Shown here piece by piece: positions 29,057 to 37,582 of a stretch of DNA of 64,000 nt. Numbering within the stretch: the first letter of the stretch is position 1; each line of letters begins with the position of its first letter. Location of the stretch: the NCBI GenBank assembly GCA_963742345.1, contig CAVULO010000012.1, positions 62,001 through 126,000 on the forward strand, read 5' to 3'. Under the pieces are notes generated by a model, which saw only the letters and a list, made by a program, of their open reading frames with translations, made no database searches and was not told the DNA's origin. The position numbers and the translations under genes are program-made. The DNA comes from Pseudolabrys sp963742345 (lineage in GTDB: Bacteria > Pseudomonadota > Alphaproteobacteria > Rhizobiales > Xanthobacteraceae).

Positions 29057-30406
29057 TCAGGCCGCCGCAACCGCGACGTTGCGCAGGATCGAACCGATGC
29101 GTGCGCCGACCTTGGCCACGTTGCGGTGGACACGGCCCTTGTAGCGGGTCACGGCATCCCGATCGACCAGGAAGAACTTCTGCTGCGGATAGGCGCGGCC
29201 AAAAATATCGATCAACATGCTGCGGAACTGACCGGTCGAGAGATCGGGTTGCTGCGTCGGAATTTCAGCATAGGCCGCAAGCTCCGCCGAAGTCAGCGCG
29301 CAAAGTAGCGCCGTCGGGACCGTCGAATAGACCTGCTTGTGCTGCTGAATGGTACCAATAGCGCGGTCGAGGGCGAGCTCCTGGCCGAGTTCGTCGTTGA
29401 TCACCAGCGGCTCGTCGTTGATTGCCCGCGTGAGCGGAAATTGTTCGATCAGCCAGTCGCCGATATGAACGACGTTGTTGCGGCCGCGGCCGTACATCAG
29501 CACATCGTCCTCATAACGCGCGAACCATGTATCGAGTCGGTCGATCAGGCGGTCAAGCGTCGGACGCGAGATCAATTCCCGACCTTGCGCGCCGAAAATT
29601 CCAATTGCCGCCTTCGAACGCGAGACGACGTCGAGCACTTCCTCACCGAGAAGCGGCGGAAAGAGCCCGTTGCCGGTGCCAAGAATGACCAGATCATAAC
29701 TGGCCCGTGCCGCACTGAGTGTGCGCAAGGTCAGATGATGGACTTCAGCCTCGCCCGGCAACAATGCGTTGATCATTTGGCAACCGAGCCGCGCGCCGAA
29801 ATTTTCGCTGGTCTCATCGGTGATCACCGCAACGCTGCACGACACAGCCGGCGCGAGCCACTCCGTTGGCGTGAGCCGCATCAGCACCTGCATATCGTCG
29901 ATCGGGCTCGTGCACTCGATGCGAAAGCCATAGCGGTCGAACAACAGCGCCAGATCGTAGAAGCTCAGGTGATTGGCAAAGCCAAGCGCAGCGCGGTCGA
30001 GGTCCTTCGCCAGGTCGGTCGCGCAATAGCTCAGGATGATGTCGCGTTTGCAGAAGCGCAGATGGGTGAACAAGTTCTCCACGTCGGCGATCCGCTCAAG
30101 CGCACCGAGCATCACGACGACATCGCATTGTGAAGCAGCCTCGGCCGGGAAGCTGCCGGCGCTCAAATCGCAGACCGGCGCCGCACCTTTCTTGCTAACG
30201 CGGACGGCCGCGCTGTAGCTGCAGCCGCTCGGCAATAGACGCTCTATGGTCGTGTTACCGCTCAGATCGAGCACACGGGCGCCTGAGGGTATGAACTGGG
30301 AGGCGAGCTCGGCGCGAGGGTCAATTTTCGTTTTTTGCGCCGGCGTTTCGGGCGCGAGATCGGGGGGCAGTTCCAGAGCCAGATTGCTATTGACGTGCAG
30401 ATTCAT
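29057..30406 (-). CDS. two-domain protein: methyltransferase-like plus polysaccharide-pyruvyltransferase-like
   Basis: 449 residues from ATG 30406, intact. The first about 190 residues look like a SAM-methyltransferase fold: FIPSGARVLDLSGNTTIERL (motif I region), CDVVVMLGALERIADVENLF and SFYDLALLFDRYGFRIECTS. From about 205 on the protein resembles polysaccharide pyruvyltransferases: ITDETSENFGARLGCQMINA, SYDLVILGTGNGLFPPLLGE, AAIGIFGAQGRELISRPTLD, MYGRGRNNVVHIGDWLIEQF. The last 60 residues (GQFRSMLIDIFGRAYPQQKF) are basic at the end. A role in surface polysaccharide decoration is inferred. It is 109 bases after ymdB on the same strand. Confidence 0.65.
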   Translation of the reverse strand: MNLHVNSNLALELPPDLAPETPAQKTKIDPRAELASQFIPSGARVLDLSGNTTIERLLPSGCSYSAAVRVSKKGAAPVCDLSAGSFPAEAASQCDVVVMLGALERIADVENLFTHLRFCKRDIILSYCATDLAKDLDRAALGFANHLSFYDLALLFDRYGFRIECTSPIDDMQVLMRLTPTEWLAPAVSCSVAVITDETSENFGARLGCQMINALLPGEAEVHHLTLRTLSAARASYDLVILGTGNGLFPPLLGEEVLDVVSRSKAAIGIFGAQGRELISRPTLDRLIDRLDTWFARYEDDVLMYGRGRNNVVHIGDWLIEQFPLTRAINDEPLVINDELGQELALDRAIGTIQQHKQVYSTVPTALLCALTSAELAAYAEIPTQQPDLSTGQFRSMLIDIFGRAYPQQKFFLVDRDAVTRYKGRVHRNVAKVGARIGSILRNVAVAAA

Positions 30407-30515
30407 GGGCACCCGTGCCGAGGTCGCTATGCCGGACCCAGCACATGCCGGCGAATCAACTTCACCTACCGAATCATCGCCGCGATTCGAGGTCAACAGT
30501 TCTCTGCTTTTGCGG

Positions 30516-31337
30516 TCAGCTCCAAAACGCCGGCTGCGTCTCTTGCAGGATGCCGCCAAGCCGCACAGCCCCGACCTTGCGCGCAAGACCGGTCACGTCG
30601 TCGGTCTCAACGGCAAGGGCACACAATGTTGCAGGGCCAGTTGACGCCTCGAATTTCGCGCCCGGCAGTTTGCGCAGGAATCGATTGAGCGGTTCGTCCT
30701 TGTTCATGCCGATGATGGAGTCGTAATCGCCAGTCATGCCGACATCCGACACAAAGGCCGTGCCATTCGACAAGATCCGGTCATCGGCTGTCGGCGCATG
30801 CGTGTGCGTACCCACCACGAGGCTCACGCGGCCGTCGGTGAAATAACCCATCGCCTGCTTTTCGCTGGTGGCTTCGCAATGGAAATCGATGATAATCGCG
30901 TCCGCGCCGGATTTGAGAGAACAGGCGGAAAGTTCGCGCTCGATCGCGGCAAACGGATCGTCGAGCGGGTCCATGAATATGCGCCCCATCGCGTTAATGA
31001 CCAGCGCGCGCTTGCCGTTCTTTGTGTCGACCAACGCGGCACCGCGGCCTGGCGTGCCTTTGGGATAATTGAGCGGGCGGATCAGGCGCGGCGCCCGCTC
31101 GATGAACACCAGCGCCTCACGCTGATCCCAGGCGTGGTTGCCGAGCGTGACGGCGTCTGCGCCGGCGTCGATGAGCTCGTTGTAGATGACCTCAGTGATG
31201 CCGAAACCGCCGGCCGCATTCTCACCGTTGACCACGACCAGATCGAGCTTCCAGCCGGCGATAAGTCCTGGCAGCCGGTCGGTGACGATCGTTCGTCCGG
31301 ATCGTCCGACCACATCGCCGATGAAGAGAATACGCAT
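30516..31337 (-). CDS. ymdB: YmdB-family metallophosphoesterase
   Basis: 273 residues, intact. Two-metal phosphoesterase motifs: MRILFIGDVVGRSGR, VVVNGENAAGGFGIT, VTLGNHAWDQREAL, IIIDFHCEATSEKQAMGYF and VVGTHTHAPTADDRI. The family (TIGR00282) includes 2',3'-cyclic-nucleotide phosphodiesterases such as Bacillus YmdB. It starts 4 bases after the folate cyclo-ligase stop, so the two are one transcription unit with 6S RNA, zapA and DUF4164 upstream. Confidence 0.9.
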   Translation of the reverse strand: MRILFIGDVVGRSGRTIVTDRLPGLIAGWKLDLVVVNGENAAGGFGITEVIYNELIDAGADAVTLGNHAWDQREALVFIERAPRLIRPLNYPKGTPGRGAALVDTKNGKRALVINAMGRIFMDPLDDPFAAIERELSACSLKSGADAIIIDFHCEATSEKQAMGYFTDGRVSLVVGTHTHAPTADDRILSNGTAFVSDVGMTGDYDSIIGMNKDEPLNRFLRKLPGAKFEASTGPATLCALAVETDDVTGLARKVGAVRLGGILQETQPAFWS

Positions 31338-31341
31338 GCCG

Positions 31342-31938
31342 TCAAGTTCCGCGAAAATCGATGATCTCGCGCTCCGTTAGCACGAGATCGAGGCGCGCGT
31401 CGCGCTCCGTGGCAGGCACCGCCGGAATCTCTTGAGCGGCAAATGCAATTCCGATGGCGGTAACGAGCTTTCTGGCGCGTAGTGCATTAATTGTCATGTC
31501 GTAATAGCCCGCGCCGTAACCGATGCGGTGGCCCGCACGATCAAAGGCAGCCAGCGGCACGATGAGAATGTCGGGCGCAACTTCCGGCGCCTCCGGCAAC
31601 GGCTCGCGGATGCCCCATTGGCCGGCCGCCAACGGTTCGCCGAATATCCATGCGCGCATGACCAAAGGCTTGCCGCGTCCGGCAATCGCTGGCAGCGCGA
31701 GGCGCGCCCCGGCATCGGCGAGCTTGCGCATCAGCGGCACCGGATTGATTTCGCTCTTCATCGGCGAGAAGGCGGAGACAATCGTGCCCGGCGCGAGCTT
31801 CACAGGAAACGCACGGCCTGCGATCGCCTCTGCCGCTGCCGCCCGCTCGGTCGCAGGCAAGGCGTCACGCGTTGCGAGCGCCCGCTGGCGAAGCCGGGCT
31901 TTTTGGTCAGAGATTGATGAAGAGGCCGATGTCGACAC
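31342..31938 (-). CDS. 5-formyltetrahydrofolate cyclo-ligase
   Basis: 198 residues from the GTG at 31938; no ATG fits, since upstream sequence in this frame belongs to the 6S RNA gene. It converts 5-formyl-THF to methenyl-THF using ATP. Signature IGYGAGYYDMTINALRA near the C terminus and the N-terminal SDQKARLRQRALATRDALP; KLAPGTIVSAFSPMKSEINP binds folate. Location next to 6S RNA and zapA is the conserved proteobacterial arrangement (ygfA/fau). Confidence 0.92.
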   Translation of the reverse strand: MSTSASSSISDQKARLRQRALATRDALPATERAAAAEAIAGRAFPVKLAPGTIVSAFSPMKSEINPVPLMRKLADAGARLALPAIAGRGKPLVMRAWIFGEPLAAGQWGIREPLPEAPEVAPDILIVPLAAFDRAGHRIGYGAGYYDMTINALRARKLVTAIGIAFAAQEIPAVPATERDARLDLVLTEREIIDFRGT

Positions 31939-32044
31939 AGCTCGTGTCCCGGATTCGGTGCAGCGCGAAGCGCAGCGATGCACCGCCAATTCGGGACCGC
32001 TACAGATTGGAACGGTCCCGGGTCTGCGGCGGGACACGAAGCAG

Positions 32045-32195
32045 TACGGAGCCGCGATGGCCGTCGGAGTGTGATCCCGGGAACCTACATAAGTAGGTGG
32101 GCGCCATATGACCGAAACCACGGTCCCGGCCAGGGACAGCTCCCGTTAGGATCGTAAGGCCCCGGGGAATTTTCTCCGTCGCACCTCGCAGCCCC
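32045..32195 (-). ncRNA. ssrS: 6S RNA
   Basis: Between zapA and the 5-FCL ligase gene, the classic place for 6S RNA, is a gene-free stretch that folds as a long interrupted helix. Minus-strand elements are GACGGAG near the 5' end facing CTCCGAC near the 3' end, CCCGGGGCC/GGTTCCCGGGATC, and a 6-base hairpin ACCTAC-TTAT-GTAGGT at 32083-32098. 6S RNA binds sigma-70 RNA polymerase and serves as template for product RNAs in stationary phase. Ends are approximate. The remaining flanks (31939-32044 and 32196-32272) show no gene. Confidence 0.75.
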
Positions 32196-32272
32196 GCTTC
32201 GTCAATGTAGTCATTAAGCGGGCCGGACGCCACAGCACTCGTCACCGCATGCGAGAAGAGGTTAAAGCCGCC

Positions 32273-32659
32273 TCAACCGATAGCCACGCCGCCGTTGCCG
32301 ACCGTTTGATTAAGCTTCTTGGTGAGGCCTTCGATGCGCTCGGCGGCGGAATTGAAAGCTCCAACCACCGCGTCGGACGCAGCTTTGGCACGATCGGCCG
32401 AGACGAGGCGAGCATCCTGCAAGGCGGCGACGTCCTCCTCCAGGCGTCGCATCCTGTGCATCGCTTCAACCAGCTCGTCGGACACCATCAGCGCTGCCAT
32501 GACGGTCAGGCGTGTATCGCCGATCTCTCCGAACTTGCGGCGTAGATCGATGATGCGCTGGTCAATATCCTTGGCAAGCGCCTGCAAGTGATCTTCCTGA
32601 CCATCCTCGCAAGCGAGGCGAAATTGACGGCCGGCAATGGTGGCGACGACTTGGGCCAT
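32273..32659 (-). CDS. zapA: cell division protein ZapA
   Basis: 128-residue FtsZ-ring stabiliser, intact. ATG 32659 gives MAQVVATIAGRQFRLACEDG; the ZapA core continues LQALAKDIDQRIIDLRRKFG and DTRLTVMAALMVSDELVEAM, with a C-terminal coiled coil RLEEDVAALQDARLVSADRA. Its start lies 4 bases after the DUF4164 stop, so they form one operon; 6S RNA follows. Confidence 0.93.
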   Translation of the reverse strand: MAQVVATIAGRQFRLACEDGQEDHLQALAKDIDQRIIDLRRKFGEIGDTRLTVMAALMVSDELVEAMHRMRRLEEDVAALQDARLVSADRAKAASDAVVGAFNSAAERIEGLTKKLNQTVGNGGVAIG

Positions 32660-32663
32660 GAAT

Positions 32664-32942
32664 TTACTCGTGCAAGTCCAGCACCGACTGGATTGACGCG
32701 ATCGCGGTGTCCAGCCGTTCGGCGATTTCGCGGTTTGTCGTCTCCAGACGCCGCGTGCGAGCTGTTTCACCGTCAAGCGCTGCAGCAAGTTGCGTGCGGT
32801 CGACACCGAGAGCCTGCACCTGGGCGGCGAGGCCCTCTTCGTTGCGGTCAGCCTGCCTTCGCCGTTCGACCGCGGCATCCAGCGCGTCGAGCGCGAGCGC
32901 CAGACGCTTGACTGCGGTATCGATTGCGCTTTGCTCCGTCAT
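32664..32942 (-). CDS. DUF4164 family coiled-coil protein
   Basis: 92 residues, intact, almost wholly helical. MTEQSAIDTAVKRLALALDA LDAAVERRRQADRNEEGLAA is followed by heptad-like RTQLAAALDGETARTRRLE and TAIASIQSVLDLHE. Members of DUF4164 precede zapA in many Hyphomicrobiales and may act as a ZapB-like division partner; that role is inferred from position and coiled-coil nature. It is divergent from tkt across a 200-base gap. Confidence 0.8.
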   Translation of the reverse strand: MTEQSAIDTAVKRLALALDALDAAVERRRQADRNEEGLAAQVQALGVDRTQLAAALDGETARTRRLETTNREIAERLDTAIASIQSVLDLHE

Positions 32943-33062
32943 TGCCTTGAATCCGCACCAAAAAGTCTTGCGGCAGCAGATATTTAGGCAAAGAACTTTA
33001 CGTGCTGCGCGACCATGCCGTCAACGCTTGGCCGACGATTTGCCCAGCTGTTTTCGTCACCC

Positions 33063-33081
33063 TGTGCATGGAGGATGCACA
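33063..33081 (+). promoter_or_regulatory. hairpin with GGAGG loop in the tkt leader
   Basis: TGTGCAT-GGAGG-ATGCACA is a perfect 7-base stem presenting a consensus Shine-Dalgarno sequence in its loop, 62 bases upstream of the tkt ATG and therefore not its ribosome site. It could be a leader structure or a decoy; no function is known. Confidence 0.35.
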
Positions 33082-33142
33082 TGGCGGCGGTCACATTGAC
33101 TCAAAGGACTTACATGCTATCCACCCGCCAAAAGGCCCTTTC

Positions 33143-35200
33143 ATGAGCGCAAAAGCCTCGCCGACGGCAGCCGCGGCGCCCACAGAGCGTCGCGAGCAAC
33201 CGCCCGCTGGCCCCGCCATTGCCCACGCGAGCATGGCCAACGCAATCCGCGTGTTGGCGATGGACGCGGTGGAACAGGCCAAATCCGGCCATCCGGGGAT
33301 GCCGATGGGCATGGCCGACGTGGCAACCGTGCTCTTCTCACGCTTTTTGAAATTCGACCCCGCCGACGCGGCCTGGCCTGATCGCGACCGCTTCGTGCTT
33401 TCGGCCGGCCACGGCTCGATGTTGATCTACGCACTGCTTTATCTGACCGGCTACGAAGCGATGACGCTTGATGAGATCAAGCGCTTCCGCCAGCTCGGTT
33501 CGACAACCGCTGGCCATCCTGAATTTGGCCACGCGCCCGGCATCGAGACAACCACCGGCCCGCTCGGGCAAGGCCTCGCCAACGCGGTCGGCATGGCAAT
33601 CGCCGAGAAACATCTCGCGGCAGTATTCGGAGATGCCGTCGTCAATCACAAGACCTACGTGATCGCCTCCGACGGCGATTTGATGGAGGGCATCAGTCAG
33701 GAAGCGATCGCGCTCGCCGGCCATCTCAAGCTTAACAAGCTGATCGTTCTGTTCGACGACAACGGCATTTCGATCGATGGCGCATTGTCGCTCGCGGATT
33801 CGGTCGACCAGTTGAAACGCTTCGAGGCTGCCGGTTGGAGCGCATCGCGCATCGACGGTCACGATCCGGCGGCGATCAATTTCGCGCTTGAGAAAGCGCA
33901 GACGTCCGACAAGCCCGTGCTGATCGCCTGCAAGACCAAGATCGGATTCGGCGCACCCACCAAGCAGGGCTCGGAGAAATCACACGGCTCTCCGCTCGGC
34001 GCAGAAGAAATTGCGGGGACGCGCAAAACGCTCGGCTGGACGTCAGCGCCATTCGAAGTGCCGGCCGATATCCTGAAAGCCTGGCGTGCGGCGGGATCGC
34101 ACGCAAAAAGCGCGCATGCGGATTGGAAGAAGCGGCTCGCCGCGCTCGATGGCGGCAAGCGCGCAGAATTCGAGCGCCGCATGAAGGGCGATTTGCCCAA
34201 GCAAGCACTCGCGGATGCCGTGCGCACGGTGAAAGAAAAGCTCGCGGCGCAACCGAAGGAAATTGCTACGCGCACGGCCTGCGAATTCACGCTTGAAAGC
34301 CTTATTCCGGCGCTGCCGGAAATGATCGGCGGCTCGGCCGACCTCACCGGCTCCAACAACACGCGCATCAAAGGCATGAAGGCGATTTCTTCCGCCGATT
34401 TCTCCGGCCGCTTCATCCATTACGGCGTGCGTGAGCACGGCATGGCCGCAGCGATGAACGGAATGGCGTTGCACGGCGGTATTGTTCCGTATTCCGGAAC
34501 GTTCCTGGTTTTCTCGGACTACTGCCGTCCGGCAATTCGGCTTGCCGCGCTGATGGGCACGCGGGTTATCCATGTGATGACCCACGATTCTATCGGCCTC
34601 GGCGAAGATGGGCCTACCCATCAGCCGATCGAGCATCTCGCCGCGCTTCGCGCGATTCCGAACCTGCTGGTGTTCCGGCCCTGCGACGCGGTGGAAACGG
34701 CCGAGTGCTGGCAGCTCGCGCTCGAAGCCGGGGATAGGCCAAGCATCCTGGCCCTCACACGGCAAAACCTTCCGCAGCTGCGCAGCCGCTTCGACGCCGA
34801 TAACATCTGTGCGCGTGGCGCCTATGAAATCGCTGGACCGGACGGCCGCTCGGAAGTCTCGATCTTCGCCACCGGCTCGGAGGTTGCGATCGCAGTCGAC
34901 GGGGCAAAATTATTGGCGGAGCGCGGCATTGCGGCACGCGTGGTTTCGGTCCCCTGCTTCGAATTGTTCCTGGAGCAAAAAGAAGACCACCGCCGAGCCA
35001 TTATCGGCGATGCGCGGGTCAAGATCGGCGTGGAAGCTGCTGTTCGTCAGGGCTGGGACGCCGTCATCGGTTCCGACGGCATCTTTGTTGGGATGACCTC
35101 TTTTGGCGCCAGCGCGCCGTACAAGGAACTGTACAAGAAGTTCGGGATTACCGCGGAAGCAATTGCCCATACGGCGTTAGCCAAACTTGGGAAGTTGTAA
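33143..35200 (+). CDS. tkt: transketolase
   Basis: 685 residues from ATG 33143, intact. ThDP enzyme of the pentose-phosphate/Calvin pathways. Motifs: KSGHPGMPMGMADVATVLF, GPLGQGLANAVGMAIAEK, the ThDP/Mg site SDGDLMEGISQEA with LFDDNGISIDG, pyrimidine-domain HYGVREHGMAAAMNGMALHG and SIGLGEDGPTHQPIEHLAAL. First gene of a tkt-gap-pgk-fba run, an arrangement shared by Calvin-cycle and sugar-metabolism operons of Hyphomicrobiales. The first residues before HASMANAIRVLAMDA are Ala/Pro-rich and poorly conserved, so a slightly later start is possible. Confidence 0.95.
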   Translation: MSAKASPTAAAAPTERREQPPAGPAIAHASMANAIRVLAMDAVEQAKSGHPGMPMGMADVATVLFSRFLKFDPADAAWPDRDRFVLSAGHGSMLIYALLYLTGYEAMTLDEIKRFRQLGSTTAGHPEFGHAPGIETTTGPLGQGLANAVGMAIAEKHLAAVFGDAVVNHKTYVIASDGDLMEGISQEAIALAGHLKLNKLIVLFDDNGISIDGALSLADSVDQLKRFEAAGWSASRIDGHDPAAINFALEKAQTSDKPVLIACKTKIGFGAPTKQGSEKSHGSPLGAEEIAGTRKTLGWTSAPFEVPADILKAWRAAGSHAKSAHADWKKRLAALDGGKRAEFERRMKGDLPKQALADAVRTVKEKLAAQPKEIATRTACEFTLESLIPALPEMIGGSADLTGSNNTRIKGMKAISSADFSGRFIHYGVREHGMAAAMNGMALHGGIVPYSGTFLVFSDYCRPAIRLAALMGTRVIHVMTHDSIGLGEDGPTHQPIEHLAALRAIPNLLVFRPCDAVETAECWQLALEAGDRPSILALTRQNLPQLRSRFDADNICARGAYEIAGPDGRSEVSIFATGSEVAIAVDGAKLLAERGIAARVVSVPCFELFLEQKEDHRRAIIGDARVKIGVEAAVRQGWDAVIGSDGIFVGMTSFGASAPYKELYKKFGITAEAIAHTALAKLGKL

Positions 35201-35269
35201 CGAAAGACTATATGTGCCGTGGTACATCGTGACCGCGGCAGACTGACTGAACGAGCCGGGAGCGTTTTC

Positions 35270-36277
35270 ATGACAGTACGCGTTGCCATCAACGGATTTG
35301 GCCGCATCGGCCGCAATATTCTGCGCGCCATCGCCGAAGCCGAGCGCAAGGACATCGAAGTTATCGCGATCAACGATCTCGGGCCGGTCGAAACCAATGC
35401 CCATTTGCTCCGCTATGACAGCGTGCACGGCCGCTTCCCCGGCGAAGTGACGGTGAAGGGCGACACCATCAGCCTCGGCAATGGCGCCATCAAGGTCATT
35501 GCTGAACGCGATCCATCAAAGCTGCCGTGGAAGGACCTCGGCATCGATATCGCGCTCGAATGCACCGGCCTCTTTACCGCCAAGGACAAGGCCTCGGCGC
35601 ATCTTACCGCCGGCGCCAAACGCGTGCTGGTCTCCGCGCCCGCCGACGGGGCCGATCTCACCGTCGTCTTCGGCGTCAACCACGACAAGCTGACCAAGGA
35701 TCACAAGGTCGTCTCCAACGGCTCCTGCACCACCAATTGCCTTGCGCCTGTCGCAAAGGTGCTCAACGACACAGTCGGGATCGAGACCGGATTCATGACC
35801 ACGATCCACGCCTACACCGGCGACCAGCCGACGCTCGACACCATGCACAAGGATCTCTATCGCGGCCGCGCGGCTGCGCTGTCCATGATTCCGACTTCAA
35901 CCGGCGCTGCCAAGGCGATCGGTCTGGTGTTGCCGGAGCTCAAGGGCAAGCTCGACGGCGTCGCCATCCGCGTGCCGACGCCGAATGTTTCGGTGATCGA
36001 CCTCAAGATCGTTGCAAAAAAAGCGACGACCAAGGAAGAGGTCAACGATGCTATGAAGCGCGCCTCGGAGCAGCAGCTCAAGGGCATTCTCGCCTACACG
36101 AACGATCCCAACGTCTCCATCGACTTCAACCACGACCCGCACTCGTCGACCTTCCACATGGACCAGACCAAGGTCATGAATGGCACGCTGGTGCGCGTAA
36201 TGTCCTGGTACGACAACGAGTGGGGCTTCTCCAACCGCATGGCGGACACCGCGGTGGCGATGGGCAAGCTGATCTAG
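35270..36277 (+). CDS. gap: glyceraldehyde-3-phosphate dehydrogenase, type I
   Basis: 335 residues from ATG 35270 (MTVRVAINGFGRIGRNILRA), intact. NAD-binding GxGxxG in INGFGRIGR, catalytic Cys in VSNGSCTTNCLAPVAKVL, catalytic His in MTTIHAYTGDQPTLD. It interconverts G3P and 1,3-bisphosphoglycerate in the cytosol. It follows tkt by 69 bases and precedes pgk by 64. Confidence 0.97.
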   Translation: MTVRVAINGFGRIGRNILRAIAEAERKDIEVIAINDLGPVETNAHLLRYDSVHGRFPGEVTVKGDTISLGNGAIKVIAERDPSKLPWKDLGIDIALECTGLFTAKDKASAHLTAGAKRVLVSAPADGADLTVVFGVNHDKLTKDHKVVSNGSCTTNCLAPVAKVLNDTVGIETGFMTTIHAYTGDQPTLDTMHKDLYRGRAAALSMIPTSTGAAKAIGLVLPELKGKLDGVAIRVPTPNVSVIDLKIVAKKATTKEEVNDAMKRASEQQLKGILAYTNDPNVSIDFNHDPHSSTFHMDQTKVMNGTLVRVMSWYDNEWGFSNRMADTAVAMGKLI

Positions 36278-36341
36278 CTGTTTTGTCCCGGGCGCCGCGC
36301 AGCCGAAGTGATAAGTGCGTCCGGACACGAGAACTTCCCGC

Positions 36342-37536
36342 ATGGCAAACTTCCGCACCCTCGACCACGTCGACGTGAAGGGCAAGCGCATCCTGGTGCG
36401 CGTCGATCTCAACGTGCCGGTGGAAAACGGCGTCGTCACCGACTCAACCCGCATTGAACGCGCAGCTCCGGCGATCACCGAAATCGCCGACAAGGGCGGT
36501 AAAGTGATTCTGCTCTCGCACTTCGGCCGGCCGCGCGGACCCGATCCAAAGCAATCCTTAAAGCCCGTCGCCGCCGAGGTCGCACGCATTATCAAGCGTC
36601 CCGTAAAATTCGTCGACGATTGCATTGGCGGCCCGGCCGAGCGCGCGGTCGCCGCGATGAAGCCCGGTGATATCCTGTGCCTCGAGAACACCCGTTTCCA
36701 CCCGGGCGAGGAAAAGAACGACCCGGCATTTGTCGCCGCCCTCGCCAAGCTGGGTGACATTTGGGTGAATGACGCCTTTTCGGCAGCACACCGTGCCCAC
36801 GCCTCCACCGAAGGCCTTGGGCACAAGCTACCCGCGTACGCCGGACGCACCATGCAAGCCGAGTTGGAAGCACTCACCCGCGCGCTTGAACATCCCGAAC
36901 GACCGCTGGCGGCAATCGTCGGCGGCGCCAAAATTTCGACTAAACTCGACTTGCTGGGCAATCTGCTCGACAAAGTGGACGCGCTGATCATCGGCGGCGC
37001 CATGGCCAACACTTTCCTGCTCGCGCAAGGAAAGAAGATCGGCAAAGTCACTCGCAGAAGCCGACCTGGTCGCCACTGCGCGCGAAATCATGGACAAGGC
37101 TAAAACTACGAAGCGCGAAATCGTGCTCCCCGTCGATGTGGTGGTGGCAGAAAAGTTCGAGGCGAACGCGCCCTCCCGCGTCGTCGATGTGGACAAGGTC
37201 AGCGCGGCCGATATGATTCTGGACATCGGCCCGCGCAGCGTCGAGCAGGTCATTTCTATGTTGGCACGCGCCAAGACGCTGGTTTGGAACGGTCCTTTCG
37301 GCGCCTTCGAGATGGAACCGTTCGACAACGGGACGGTCGAGGTTGCGGAAGCAGCTGCGGAACTGACTGAAGCGGGCAATCTTGTCTCGATAGCGGGCGG
37401 CGGCGATACGGTAGCCGCGCTCAATGTCGCGGGGGTTGCCGATCGGTTTACCTATGTTTCGGGAGCCGGCGGTGCCTTTCTGGAATGGCTGGAGGGCAAA
37501 AGCTTGCCCGGAGTTGAGGTGTTGCGGCTAAAATGA
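36342..37536 (+). CDS. pgk: phosphoglycerate kinase (one frame break)
   Basis: About 398 codons. The N-terminal signature is GKRILVRVDLNVPVENG, substrate arginines in LLSHFGRPRGPDPKQSL and NTRFHPGEEKND, and IVGGAKISTKLDLLGNLLDK leads to the nucleotide domain. One extra A in the AAA run at 37044-37046 changes GKSLAEADLVATAREIMDKA into an out-of-frame tail; the downstream part has SAADMILDIGPRSV, VWNGPFGAFEMEPFDNGT and IAGGGDTVAALN. It is the only break in the 23.7-43.4 kb interval and clearly one base too many. Flanked by gap and fba. Confidence 0.95.
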
Positions 37537-37582
37537 CGGCGAACATTGATCGGCCGTCATCCCGGATGCGATGGAGAGAGCG

